6,659 nt of DNA, from the NCBI GenBank assembly GCA_900754775.1, contig CAAEDZ010000209.1, positions 1-6,659 on the forward strand, in the 5' to 3' direction. The notes under the pieces were generated by a model. The model saw only the letters and a program-made list of their open reading frames with translations, was not told where the DNA came from and made no database searches. Positions 1 to 6,210 of this stretch are shown piece after piece. A program made the position numbers and the translations under genes. Source of the DNA: Clostridia bacterium. GTDB taxonomy: Bacteria > Bacillota_A > Clostridia > Christensenellales > Aristaeellaceae. Position 1 is the stretch's first letter, and each line of letters starts with the position of its first letter.

Positions 1-1
1 C

Positions 2-754
2 GGCGAACTGCTCAAGCGCTTCGACACCGCCGTGACCTTCAACGGCAAGGCGTTCGATATACCGCTGCTCGAGTCCCGCTACACGATCTGCCGCCTGCGT
101 GATCACTGGCGCGCGCTTGACCAGCTCGACCTGCTGCCGCCCGCGCGGCGGGTGTGGAAACTGCGCCTGCAGTCCTGCCGCCTGTCCAATCTGGAAGAGC
201 GCGTGCTGGGCGTGCGGCGCGAGAACGACCTGCCCGGCAGCGAGGCCCCGGAGCGCTTCTTCCGCTATTTGCAGACGGGCGACTTTTCCCTGCTGGAAGA
301 GGTCATCGCCCACAACCTGCAGGATGTCATCACCCTCGCGGTGCTGCTCGTCAAACTGGCGCAGCTCTTTGACGAGCCGCTCACAGCCACCGACAGCCGC
401 GACCGTTACAGCCTCGGCAGGGCGCTGGAAAAGCGGGGCGATATGCAGGCGGCGGAGGTCTACGCCCTCTCCCGCGACGTGCCGGAGGGCAGCTATCGCC
501 TTTATGTCCTCTACCGCCGCGCCGGGGAATGGGAGCGGGCGCGTGCCGTGCTGGAAGCCATGGTGCGCAAAAACCAGCTGGGATATATCCCCCACATAGA
601 GCTGGCCAAGCTCTATGAACACCACGACAAGAACTGCCGCCGGGCGCTCTTTTACACGAAGATCGCCCTGGCGATGTGCGAAGGACCGGAGCGCGAGGCC
701 ATCATCCATCGCCGCGACCGGCTGGAGCGCAAATTATCCAGAGGAGGAAACTGA
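2..754 (+). CDS. YprB-like ribonuclease H-fold (DEDD exonuclease-like) protein with C-terminal TPR region, 5'-truncated by window edge
   Basis: The reading frame is open from base 2, so the true start lies upstream of the window; 250 residues are visible. The GTG at base 32 is internal and is not the start. The fragment carries the second half of an RNase_H_2 (YprB-type) domain. It has the signature VTFNGKAFDIPLLESRY at fragment residues 11-27, with a candidate metal-binding Asp at 19, the SCRLSNLEERVLG block near residues 58-70, and HNLQDV near 104-109 with His104 and Asp108. These match the later catalytic motifs of the DEDD 3'-5' exonuclease fold; the first DxE motif would be upstream. Residues of about 125-250 are alpha-helical with TPR-like repeats, as in Bacillus subtilis YprB, which joins the same two parts. 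The biochemical role of YprB proteins is not firmly established, so nuclease activity is inferred from the fold. The stop codon is 2 bases before the next gene's start, which indicates an operon. Confidence 0.85.
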   Translation, partial: GELLKRFDTAVTFNGKAFDIPLLESRYTICRLRDHWRALDQLDLLPPARRVWKLRLQSCRLSNLEERVLGVRRENDLPGSEAPERFFRYLQTGDFSLLEEVIAHNLQDVITLAVLLVKLAQLFDEPLTATDSRDRYSLGRALEKRGDMQAAEVYALSRDVPEGSYRLYVLYRRAGEWERARAVLEAMVRKNQLGYIPHIELAKLYEHHDKNCRRALFYTKIALAMCEGPEREAIIHRRDRLERKLSRGGN

Positions 755-756
755 CC

Positions 757-1557
757 GTGAGCATTTTTGGCGGCAATCCGGCCATGAAGGCCGGCAACCA
801 CGCCTACCGCTGCCATGTGGATGGCAACAAACTGATCGAGGCGGGCAAGGAAAAGGAAGGACAGGCCAAGCTGGACGAGGCGCTGAAATACTACGCCGAG
901 GCATACGAAGCCGGCCTCGACCGCGTGGGCATGCTGATGTCCTACGGCGTGCTGCTCATGCGGCGCGGCGAGTATGAGAAGGCCAAGGAGGTCTATCTGC
1001 GCGTCCACTACAAGCCCGGCCTTTCCAAGGACGACCGCTTCGACCTGCGCAACAACTACTCCATCTGCCTGTGGCGGCTGGGCAAGCTCGATGAGGCTAT
1101 CGCCACCATCAAGCGCGCGGCGGCGGACAACAAGACCACGCTGGTCTACACCACGCTGGGCCTGTTCCTCATCCTCAAGGCCGACCAGACCGGCGATTTT
1201 TCCGAGGCCATCGCCTTCAACGACGAAGCCTATGAATACGACGACGAGGACCCCGCCATCCTCGACAACCTCGGCTTTTTGCACATGACCATGGAGGAAC
1301 ACGCCCGCAGGGCGGGCGACGCGGAAAAGGTCAAGGCCGAGCGCAAACTGGCCTACGACTACTTCACCCGCGCCCACAAGCTCAAGCCCCGCCAGATCAC
1401 CACGCTGTACTATCTGGCGAAGATGCTCGAGGAGGACGGCCAGAAGGAGCGCGCCCGGGAGTTCATCGACGCGGCGCTGCAGGGCACCTTCTCTTCCATC
1501 TGCCCCGTCTCCCGCGAGGACGCCGAAGCGCTGCGCGACAGGATCGCGCGCGGCTGA
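757..1557 (+). CDS. Tetratricopeptide-repeat protein of unknown function
   Basis: This 266-residue protein starts at GTG 757. That start is chosen because GAGGAGG at 741-747 lies 9 bases upstream and the start falls 2 bases after the previous stop. ATG 784 is a weaker alternative because it lacks such a site. No signal peptide or membrane segment is visible, so it is probably cytoplasmic. The protein is almost entirely helical and TPR-like. Repeats are visible around residues 38-53 (LDEALKYYAEAYEAG), 57-82 (GMLMSYGVLLMRRGEYEKAKEVY), then around the motifs NYSICLWRLGKLDEAI and GLFLILKADQTGDFSEAI, and a C-terminal stretch including LAYDYFTRAHKLKP. Such repeats form protein-binding scaffolds and no catalytic motif is seen. 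The tight coupling to the YprB-like gene, which also ends in TPR-like helices, suggests the two proteins act together. The partner and role are unknown. It is followed by a GC-rich hairpin. Confidence 0.85.
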   Translation: MSIFGGNPAMKAGNHAYRCHVDGNKLIEAGKEKEGQAKLDEALKYYAEAYEAGLDRVGMLMSYGVLLMRRGEYEKAKEVYLRVHYKPGLSKDDRFDLRNNYSICLWRLGKLDEAIATIKRAAADNKTTLVYTTLGLFLILKADQTGDFSEAIAFNDEAYEYDDEDPAILDNLGFLHMTMEEHARRAGDAEKVKAERKLAYDYFTRAHKLKPRQITTLYYLAKMLEEDGQKERAREFIDAALQGTFSSICPVSREDAEALRDRIARG

Positions 1558-1568
1558 GAAAAGAGAAC

Positions 1569-1590
1569 GCCCCGGCATATTCGCCGGGGC
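1569..1590. terminator. GC-rich hairpin between convergent genes, probable shared terminator
   Basis: GCCCCGGC (1569-1576) and GCCGGGGC (1583-1590) form a perfect 8-bp stem with a 6-base loop. The hairpin sits in the 39-base gap between the TPR gene (stop at 1557) and the end of scpB (1597). The T-tracts are poor on both strands: CAAACTTT follows on plus and GTTCTCTTTT on minus. It is a plausible bidirectional terminator, a little better on the minus strand, but not a textbook one. Confidence 0.65.
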
Positions 1591-1596
1591 CAAACT

Positions 1597-2127
1597 TTAT
1601 GTATCCATTGCCTCCGCGGGCGCCTTGAAGTCCACCTGCGGAAGTTCTTCCAATGTGGAAATGCCAAAATGCCGCAAAAAGGCGTCGGTGGTGCGGTAGA
1701 GGATGGGTCGGCCCAGCGTTTCGCGCCGTCCCGCTTCCTCGATGAGGCCCTTGGCCAAAAGCGCCTGCACGGAATAGTCGCACTTCACGCCGCGCACCTG
1801 CTCGATGTCCGCCTTCGTCACCGGCTGGCGGTAGGCGATGATGGACAGCGTTTCCAGCACCGCCTGCGAAAGCGGCCGCTTTTCCAATGGCTGCAAAAAC
1901 GCCTCCACCTGCGGCGCGAACTCCGGGCGGATGGACAAAAACACCTCGCCGCCCGAGCGGTTGAGCTGCAGGCCGTGGCTCTCCAAAGCAAGGTGGTCGG
2001 CAAGCTCGGTAAGCGCCGCCTCCATCTCCATGGACGTCAGGTTCATCGAATGCGCCAAATCTTCCACGCGCACCGGGTCGCCGGAGACAAAGAGGATGGC
2101 TTCGATGACCGCGCACAGTTCCTTCAT
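1597..2127 (-). CDS. scpB: Segregation and condensation protein B (ScpB)
   Basis: This 176-residue protein is of normal length for ScpB, the kleisin-associated subunit of the SMC-ScpA-ScpB condensin complex that organises and segregates the chromosome at the nucleoid. Two winged-helix domains are visible. The first covers about residues 1-75, starting KELCAVIEAILFVSGDPV. The second covers about 85-155 and carries the family hallmark LETLSIIAYRQPVTKADIEQ (91-110), then VRGVKCDYSVQALLAKGLIEE and GRRETLGRPILYRTT with the wing residues GRP. The C-terminal FGISTLEELP is also typical. The start ATG at 2127 is preceded by AGAGGTG, about 7 bases upstream. In many Bacillota scpA sits immediately upstream and often overlaps scpB. 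Here the upstream sequence is a promoter region and then a divergent transporter operon, so scpB is transcribed alone. It converges with the TPR gene. Confidence 0.96.
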   Translation of the reverse strand: MKELCAVIEAILFVSGDPVRVEDLAHSMNLTSMEMEAALTELADHLALESHGLQLNRSGGEVFLSIRPEFAPQVEAFLQPLEKRPLSQAVLETLSIIAYRQPVTKADIEQVRGVKCDYSVQALLAKGLIEEAGRRETLGRPILYRTTDAFLRHFGISTLEELPQVDFKAPAEAMDT

Positions 2128-2160
2128 GCAAACACCTCTGCGATATGAACGTCAAATTCA

Positions 2161-2189
2161 ATTATATGGGAGCCTCCGCCCCTTGTCAA
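2161..2189 (-). promoter_or_regulatory. Consensus sigma-A promoter for scpB
   Basis: Read on the minus strand, TTGACA (2189-2184) and TATAAT (2166-2161) are both perfect consensus boxes, separated by exactly 17 bases. Transcription would start near 2154 and give a leader of about 27 bases before the scpB ATG at 2127. Inside the spacer, the plus strand reads GGAGCCTCC, a 4+4 dyad that could be chance in GC-rich DNA. Confidence 0.88.
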
Positions 2190-2240
2190 GCGCGCTTTAT
2201 GGCGAATATTTTCCTGGGAAAAACGTAAAATCTCCACTTT

Positions 2241-2260
2241 TTTGCCGAAATTTGCCCAAA
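2241..2260. repeat. Tandem 10-base repeat upstream of the transporter promoter
   Basis: TTTGCCGAAA (2241-2250) is followed directly by TTTGCCCAAA (2251-2260), matching at 9 of 10 positions. The period is close to one helical turn. The repeat lies about 30-50 bases upstream of the TATAAT box of the transporter operon, just above the weak -35 region. This is where an activator could bind, but no known operator consensus is recognised. Confidence 0.4.
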
Positions 2261-2264
2261 ACCG

Positions 2265-2294
2265 CTACCAAGCCGGCGCGAAACAAGGTATAAT
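2265..2294 (+). promoter_or_regulatory. Promoter of the nucleoside-type ABC transporter operon
   Basis: A perfect TATAAT lies at 2289-2294. No good -35 box is present at normal spacing: the best candidate is CTACCA (2265-2270, 18-base spacer), with 3 of 6 consensus bases. The predicted start of transcription is near 2301, about 23 bases before the ATG at 2324. That leader is too short for a riboswitch, so control would be at initiation. The poor -35 box would fit a promoter needing an activator. Confidence 0.65.
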
Positions 2295-2323
2295 GGACAT
2301 ATCCCTTTCAAGGAGTGATGCGC

Positions 2324-3850
2324 ATGCCAGGGGCTCATCCGGCGATCGAGCTACAGGGGCTGACCAAGACCTTCGGCTCCATCGTCGCCAACAAGGACAT
2401 CGACCTGACCGTATACAATGGCGAAATACTGGCGCTGCTGGGCGAGAACGGCTCCGGCAAGACCACGCTGATGAACATGCTCTCCGGCATCTACCGGCCG
2501 GACGCGGGGCATATCCGCGTGAACGGCAAGGAAGTGCATATCCGCTCCCCGCACGACGCCATCGCCCTGGGCATCGGCATGATCCACCAGCACTTCAAGC
2601 TCGTGGACGTGCTTTCCGTGCAGGACAACATCGTGCTGGGCACCACGGGCCACTACGCCAGCCGCAAGCAGCTCGCCCGCGAGATCGGCGATCTGTGCGA
2701 CCGCTTTGGCCTGCACATCGACCCCGCGCGCAAGATCTACTCCCTCTCCGTCAGCGAGAAGCAGACCGTGGAGATCCTCAAGGTGCTTTACCGCGGCGCG
2801 CGCACGCTGGTGCTGGACGAGCCCACCGCCGTGCTTACCCCGCAGGAGATCGACCGCCTCTTCGCCATCCTTCGCAAGATGCGCGACGAGGGCTGCGCCA
2901 TCATCATCATCACCCACAAGCTCAACGAGGTGCTGGACATCTCCGACCGCGTCACCATCCTCCGCAAGGGCCACTGCATCGGCACGGTGAACACGAAGGA
3001 GACCACCGCCCGCGAATTGACCGAGCGCATGGTCGGCGCGGCGGTGGACCTCTCCATCCATCGCCCCGAACCCCTGCGCGACGCGCCGATGCTGGACGTA
3101 CACCACCTCACCGTCGTCAATGAAGACGGCGTCAAGGCGCTGGACGACATCAACTTTTCCATCGCCTCCGGCGAGATCCTCGGCGTGGCGGGCGTTGCCG
3201 GCAGCGGCCAGAAGGAACTCTGCGAGGCCATCGCCGGCCTTCAGCCCATCGCCGGCGGCGCCATCCTCTGCCAGCGCGTCTCTCTGGAGGGCCTTTCCCC
3301 GCGCGAGATCATCCGCCGCGGCGTGTCCATGTCCTTCATCCCGGAGGACCGGCTGGGCATGGGTCTGGTCGCCTCCATGGGCATGGTGGACAACATGCTG
3401 CTCAAGGAATACCAGAATCAGCCCGGCGCTCTGGTGGATCGCGCCCCGGCGCGCGACCTTGCCAACAAACTGGTCAGGGAGCTGAACATCTCCACCCCCA
3501 GCATCCATACGCCCGTGCGCAAGCTCTCCGGCGGCAACGTGCAGAAAGTGCTGCTCGGGCGCGAGATCGCCTCGGACCCGCGCATACTCATCACCGCCTA
3601 CCCTGTGCGCGGGCTGGATATCAACTCGTCCATGACCATCTACCGCATGCTCAACGAGCAGAAACAGAAGGGCGTGGCCGTGCTGTACATCGGCGAGGAC
3701 CTGGACGTGCTGCTGGAACTGTGCGACCGCATCATGGTGCTGTGCGGCGGCAGGGTGACGGGCATCGTCGATGCGCAGGCAGTAACCAAGGAACAGCTGG
3801 GATTGATGATGACGGGCGCTTCGATGGAGGAGGCGATGCAAAATGGCTAA
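2324..3850 (+). CDS. Double-domain ABC transporter ATP-binding protein, nucleoside/BMP-associated (NupO/YufO-like)
   Basis: This 508-residue cytoplasmic ATPase has two fused nucleotide-binding domains, the normal length for the NupO/RbsA class. ATG 2324 is chosen because AAGGAG (2310-2315) lies 8 bases upstream; ATG 2318 and GTG 2315 are too close to that site. Domain 1 (about residues 7-240) has Walker A GENGSGKT (40-47), Q-loop Gln89 in MIHQHFKLV, signature LSVSEKQ (141-147), Walker B LVLDEPTAVLTP with Asp165 and Glu166, and H-loop His198. Domain 2 (about 256-508) has a degenerate Walker A, GVAGSGQK (290-297), with Gln replacing the Lys. It also has SFIPEDRLGMG, an intact signature LSGGN (401-405), PVRGLD at the second Walker B site without the catalytic Glu, and IGEDLD in place of the H-loop. 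A degenerate second ATP site is normal for this class. The domain 1 signature lacks the usual Gly. The last 8 bases overlap the first permease gene. Confidence 0.93.
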   Translation: MPGAHPAIELQGLTKTFGSIVANKDIDLTVYNGEILALLGENGSGKTTLMNMLSGIYRPDAGHIRVNGKEVHIRSPHDAIALGIGMIHQHFKLVDVLSVQDNIVLGTTGHYASRKQLAREIGDLCDRFGLHIDPARKIYSLSVSEKQTVEILKVLYRGARTLVLDEPTAVLTPQEIDRLFAILRKMRDEGCAIIIITHKLNEVLDISDRVTILRKGHCIGTVNTKETTARELTERMVGAAVDLSIHRPEPLRDAPMLDVHHLTVVNEDGVKALDDINFSIASGEILGVAGVAGSGQKELCEAIAGLQPIAGGAILCQRVSLEGLSPREIIRRGVSMSFIPEDRLGMGLVASMGMVDNMLLKEYQNQPGALVDRAPARDLANKLVRELNISTPSIHTPVRKLSGGNVQKVLLGREIASDPRILITAYPVRGLDINSSMTIYRMLNEQKQKGVAVLYIGEDLDVLLELCDRIMVLCGGRVTGIVDAQAVTKEQLGLMMTGASMEEAMQNG

Positions 3851-4931
3851 GGAGTTTCCCCTGCGCGTGACCCGACGCGCCGACATCTCCACGGGCAAGG
3901 CGTGGCTGGGGCGCCTGTGCGCCATACTGCTGGCGCTTCTGACCGGCGGCGTGTTCGTGGCCATCCTCGGCTACGACCCGCTGGCCGTCTACCGGGAGAT
4001 GATCTCCGGCTCGCTCGGCTCGCGCATGAGCATCGAACTGACGGCCAAACTGACCATCCCCCTGCTCATCACCTCGCTGGGCGTGACGCTGGCGTTCAAG
4101 ATGCGCTTCTGGAACATCGGCGCGGAGGGGCAAATCTGTGTCGGCGCCATCGCCGCCACCTACTTCGCCCTCTTCCACGATGACTGGCCGCAGTGGATAC
4201 TGCTTCTCGTCATGGCGCTGGCCGGCATCGTGGCCGGCGGCCTTTACGGCATGATCCCGGCCTACTTCAAGTGCCGCTTCGGCACCAACGAGACGCTGCT
4301 GACGCTGATGCTCAACTACGTGGCCCTCTACACCATTCAGGCGCTGCAGCAGGGCCCGTGGCGCGACCCCTCGCAGCTGGGCTTTTTCAAGGTCGCCCGC
4401 TTTTCCTCGCAGGCGCGCGTGCCGGAGGTGCTGGGCGTACACGCCGGCTGGATCGTCGCCCTCGTGCTTGTGGCGCTGTTCTACGTCTATCTGCGCCACT
4501 CCAAGCAGGGCTACGAACTGACCGTGGTCGGCGAAAACGAGGCCACGGCGCGCTACGCCGGCATGCCGGTCAAACGCGTCATCATCCGCACCATGTTCCT
4601 CTCCGCGGGTGTCTGTGGTCTGGCGGGCATGTTGCAGGCCTCCGGCGCGGACAGGACGCTCAACGACACCGTTGCCGGCGGCGTGGGCTTCACCGCCATC
4701 ACCGTGGCGTGGCTGGCGCGGCTCAACCCCATCGGCATGCTCATCGTCTCGGTGCTGTTCTGCATTCTCGAAAAGGGCTGCGCATCGGTGCAGTCGGTCT
4801 ACAACCTCTCGGCGGCGACGGCGGAGGCGCTGCAGGGCATCATCCTCTTCTTCGTGTTGGGCAGCGAATTTTTCCTCACCCATCGCATCTGTCGGGCGAG
4901 CAAGCTGGAAGGAGGCGTGGAACGTGGCTGA
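3843..4931 (+). CDS. Nucleoside-type ABC transporter permease 1 (NupP/YufP-like, BPD_transp_2 family)
   Basis: This 362-residue integral membrane protein forms half of the translocation pore together with the next gene's product. ATG 3843 overlaps the ATPase end by 8 bases and has GGAGGAGG (3826-3833) 9 bases upstream, so translation is probably coupled. An N-terminal cytoplasmic stretch is followed by a membrane helix at about 22-42, then about 67-85. Next comes the family signature FWNIGAEGQ (89-97), further helices near 98-112 and 118-142, and the conserved GTNETLLTLMLNY (147-159). The segment around 217-240 (LRHSKQGYELTVVGENEATARYAG) is the cytoplasmic loop expected to contact the ATPase. 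More hydrophobic helices run to the C-terminus, which ends in a positively charged tail. NIGAEGQ and VVGEN are characteristic of permeases paired with BMP/PnrA-type nucleoside-binding lipoproteins. Nucleoside transport is therefore the likely role, but the substrate cannot be read from the sequence. Confidence 0.93.
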   Translation: MAKEFPLRVTRRADISTGKAWLGRLCAILLALLTGGVFVAILGYDPLAVYREMISGSLGSRMSIELTAKLTIPLLITSLGVTLAFKMRFWNIGAEGQICVGAIAATYFALFHDDWPQWILLLVMALAGIVAGGLYGMIPAYFKCRFGTNETLLTLMLNYVALYTIQALQQGPWRDPSQLGFFKVARFSSQARVPEVLGVHAGWIVALVLVALFYVYLRHSKQGYELTVVGENEATARYAGMPVKRVIIRTMFLSAGVCGLAGMLQASGADRTLNDTVAGGVGFTAITVAWLARLNPIGMLIVSVLFCILEKGCASVQSVYNLSAATAEALQGIILFFVLGSEFFLTHRICRASKLEGGVERG

Positions 4932-5883
4932 CGGCGTGTGGTTCAACTTCATCCTCGCGGCGATCCCGGCGGGCATGCCGCTTCTGCTCGGCACGCTGGG
5001 CGAGATCCTCACCGAAAAGGCGGGCAACCTCAACCTCGGCGTGGAGGGCATGATGTACATGGGGGCCATCTTCGGCTTCCTCGGCGGCTTTTATACGAAC
5101 AGCGCCGCCGTCGCCCTGCTCATGGCCTTTGGCGGCGGCCTGCTCGGCGCGCTCATCTACGCCTTTTTGACCGTCACCCTCAAGGCCAACCAGAACGTCA
5201 CCGGCCTTACGCTGACCATCTTCGGCACCGGCCTTGCCGCCCTCATCGGCGAAAACCTGCTTGCCGGCGGCAGCGTTTCGGTGGCCTTCTCCGAGGAATT
5301 GAAGGCGGCGTTTGGCAGCATCCGCATCCCGGTGCTTGCGGACATCCCCTACGTGGGGCCGCTGCTGTTTTCCAACAACATCTTCGTCATCATCGGCGTG
5401 GTCTGCGCCGTGGCCATGGGCCTTTACCTCAACCACACCCGGCGCGGCCTCAACCTGCGCGCGGTGGGCGAGAACCCCGGCGCGGCGGACGCGGCGGGCG
5501 TCAATGTGACGCTGTACAAGTACGTACACATCCTTCTGGGCGGCGGCATCTGTGGCCTGGGCGGCGGCTACGTCTGCTTCGTCACCTGCAACGGCGCCTG
5601 GGTGCAGAACTGCGTCAACGGCCTGGGCTGGATCGCCGTGGCGCTGGTCATCTTCGCCTGCTGGAGCCCCTACCGCGCCATCCTCGGCTCGCTGATCTTC
5701 GGCGCGCTGAGCGTTTTGCAGTTCTACAAGCCCGACTTCCTCCGCGATGTCAGCGCGCCCATCTTCTCCATGCTGCCCTTCCTGGTGACGGCCATCGTGC
5801 TGGTCATCACCTCCGTGCGCATGTCGCGCGAAAAGGTGCAGCCCAAGGGCTGCGGCATAAACTACGACCGCGAGGAGCGGTAA
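4924..5883 (+). CDS. Nucleoside-type ABC transporter permease 2 (NupQ/YufQ-like, BPD_transp_2 family)
   Basis: This 319-residue membrane protein is the second, non-identical permease subunit. The start is GTG 4924, with AAGGAGG (4909-4915) 8 bases upstream; it overlaps the end of permease 1 by 8 bases. The frame is open far upstream to 4609, but that part runs antiphase inside permease 1 and is not coding. The first membrane helix is at about residues 9-28. It is followed by the hallmark EKAGNLNLGVEGMM (31-44), helices near 44-57 and 63-84, KANQNVTGLTLTIFGTG (87-103), and a helix at about 153-169. The cytoplasmic coupling loop NHTRRGLNLRAVGENPGAADAAGV lies at 170-193, shown here as a location rather than a complete alignment. 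The remaining C-terminal half is largely hydrophobic. It would work with permease 1, the double ATPase and an extracellular lipoprotein that is not encoded here. It is the last gene of the operon, followed within about 20 bases by a strong hairpin terminator. Confidence 0.93.
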   Translation: MADGVWFNFILAAIPAGMPLLLGTLGEILTEKAGNLNLGVEGMMYMGAIFGFLGGFYTNSAAVALLMAFGGGLLGALIYAFLTVTLKANQNVTGLTLTIFGTGLAALIGENLLAGGSVSVAFSEELKAAFGSIRIPVLADIPYVGPLLFSNNIFVIIGVVCAVAMGLYLNHTRRGLNLRAVGENPGAADAAGVNVTLYKYVHILLGGGICGLGGGYVCFVTCNGAWVQNCVNGLGWIAVALVIFACWSPYRAILGSLIFGALSVLQFYKPDFLRDVSAPIFSMLPFLVTAIVLVITSVRMSREKVQPKGCGINYDREER

Positions 5884-5903
5884 CTTCCTTTCCCAAAAAG
5901 CGT

Positions 5904-5939
5904 GACCGGCGCAGCGATGAAACGGCGCCGGTCATTTTT
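5904..5939. terminator. Rho-independent terminator of the transporter operon, probably bidirectional
   Basis: GACCGGCGC (5904-5912) pairs perfectly with GCGCCGGTC (5925-5933) around a 12-base loop. T5903 and A5934 extend the stem to 10 bp, and T5 follows at 5935-5939. On the minus strand the same stem is followed by CGCTTTTT, so it can also serve the convergent GrpB-like remnant. That remnant's TGA stop (5934-5932) lies at the edge of the stem. Confidence 0.9.
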
Positions 5940-6210
5940 GCGTCTCGAAATACCGCTTCGCCTCCGCCGTCACGCGCCGCACGAAATCGCTTCTGGCGGC
6001 GGTATAGCCGTCGCGGTCGCGCTCGTAGGACTTCCACAGCGCTAGTTTGAGCTGTTCGTATCCGGCGGCGAGGTTAGGTCGAAGGGCAAGACAGTCGCAA
6101 AAAAAACGCCTCTTCGGCGTGCCCTGCAGCCTTGGATGTAGGCGAAGCACCTCTTGAATTATACTCATGCGCATAAAGTTCGCAAGAAAATCTGGCAGGC
6201 AACCGTCCAC
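5932..6210 (-). pseudogene. C-terminal remnant of a GrpB-family (UPF0157) gene
   Basis: A 92-codon minus-strand frame ends at the terminator. Its last 69 or so residues (from about base 6141) resemble the C-terminus of GrpB/UPF0157 proteins, a nucleotidyltransferase-fold family of unclear function. LHPRLQGTPKRR recalls the LHVRxxGxPNxRY motif. FFCDCLALRPNLAAGYEQLK recalls the LLFRDYLRAHPxxAxxYxxLK block. DRDGYTAARSDFV recalls the DREAYTxxKxxFV tail. Complete family members are usually about 160-180 residues, so more than half is missing. The frame's first 20 or so residues do not look like GrpB, and no good ribosome binding site was found for the GTG at 6210 or the internal ATGs. Compared with the family, two residues seem to be lost at a run of eight T (minus strand, 6106-6099). 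The base composition changes near the point where homology stops, so the 5' part was probably removed or replaced. The family call rests on motif memory, not a search; a short real gene cannot be excluded. Confidence 0.6.

Noticed and set aside
652..1593. Long minus-strand frame of 313 codons opposite the TPR gene
   Set aside because: It is antisense to a well-supported gene, and its Val/Ala/Gly/Leu-rich, low-complexity translation shows no domain. Long antisense frames are expected in 65% GC DNA.
1669..2293. Plus-strand frames opposite scpB and into the intergenic region
   Set aside because: They are antisense to scpB, with no domain features and no start signal.
2295..2323. Purine riboswitch in the transporter leader
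   Set aside because: The predicted leader is only about 23 bases, too short for an aptamer, and no aptamer core is seen upstream.
2351..3964. Minus-strand frame of 537 codons opposite the ATPase
   Set aside because: The translation is rich in His, Ala, Asp and Val without any recognisable motif, and the plus strand has full ABC ATPase motifs. It is a shadow of the real gene.
4609..4923. Upstream extension of the permease 2 frame
   Set aside because: It is open by chance within permease 1. The translation is Arg/Ser-rich and non-membrane, and GTG 4924 has an ideal ribosome binding site.
3732..5069. Minus-strand frame of 445 codons opposite both permeases
   Set aside because: It has no motifs, an Arg/His/Ala-rich translation, and no promoter or ribosome binding site. 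The plus-strand permease signatures are unambiguous.
4938..6050. Plus-strand frame of 370 codons overlapping permease 2 and the terminator
   Set aside because: It is Arg/Pro/His-rich, runs straight through the terminator hairpin and lacks a start signal. It is an out-of-frame shadow.
6167..6174. ATGCGCAT palindrome near the composition boundary
   Set aside because: An 8-base palindrome is likely by chance, and no matching copy or duplication flanks the segment to support an insertion site.
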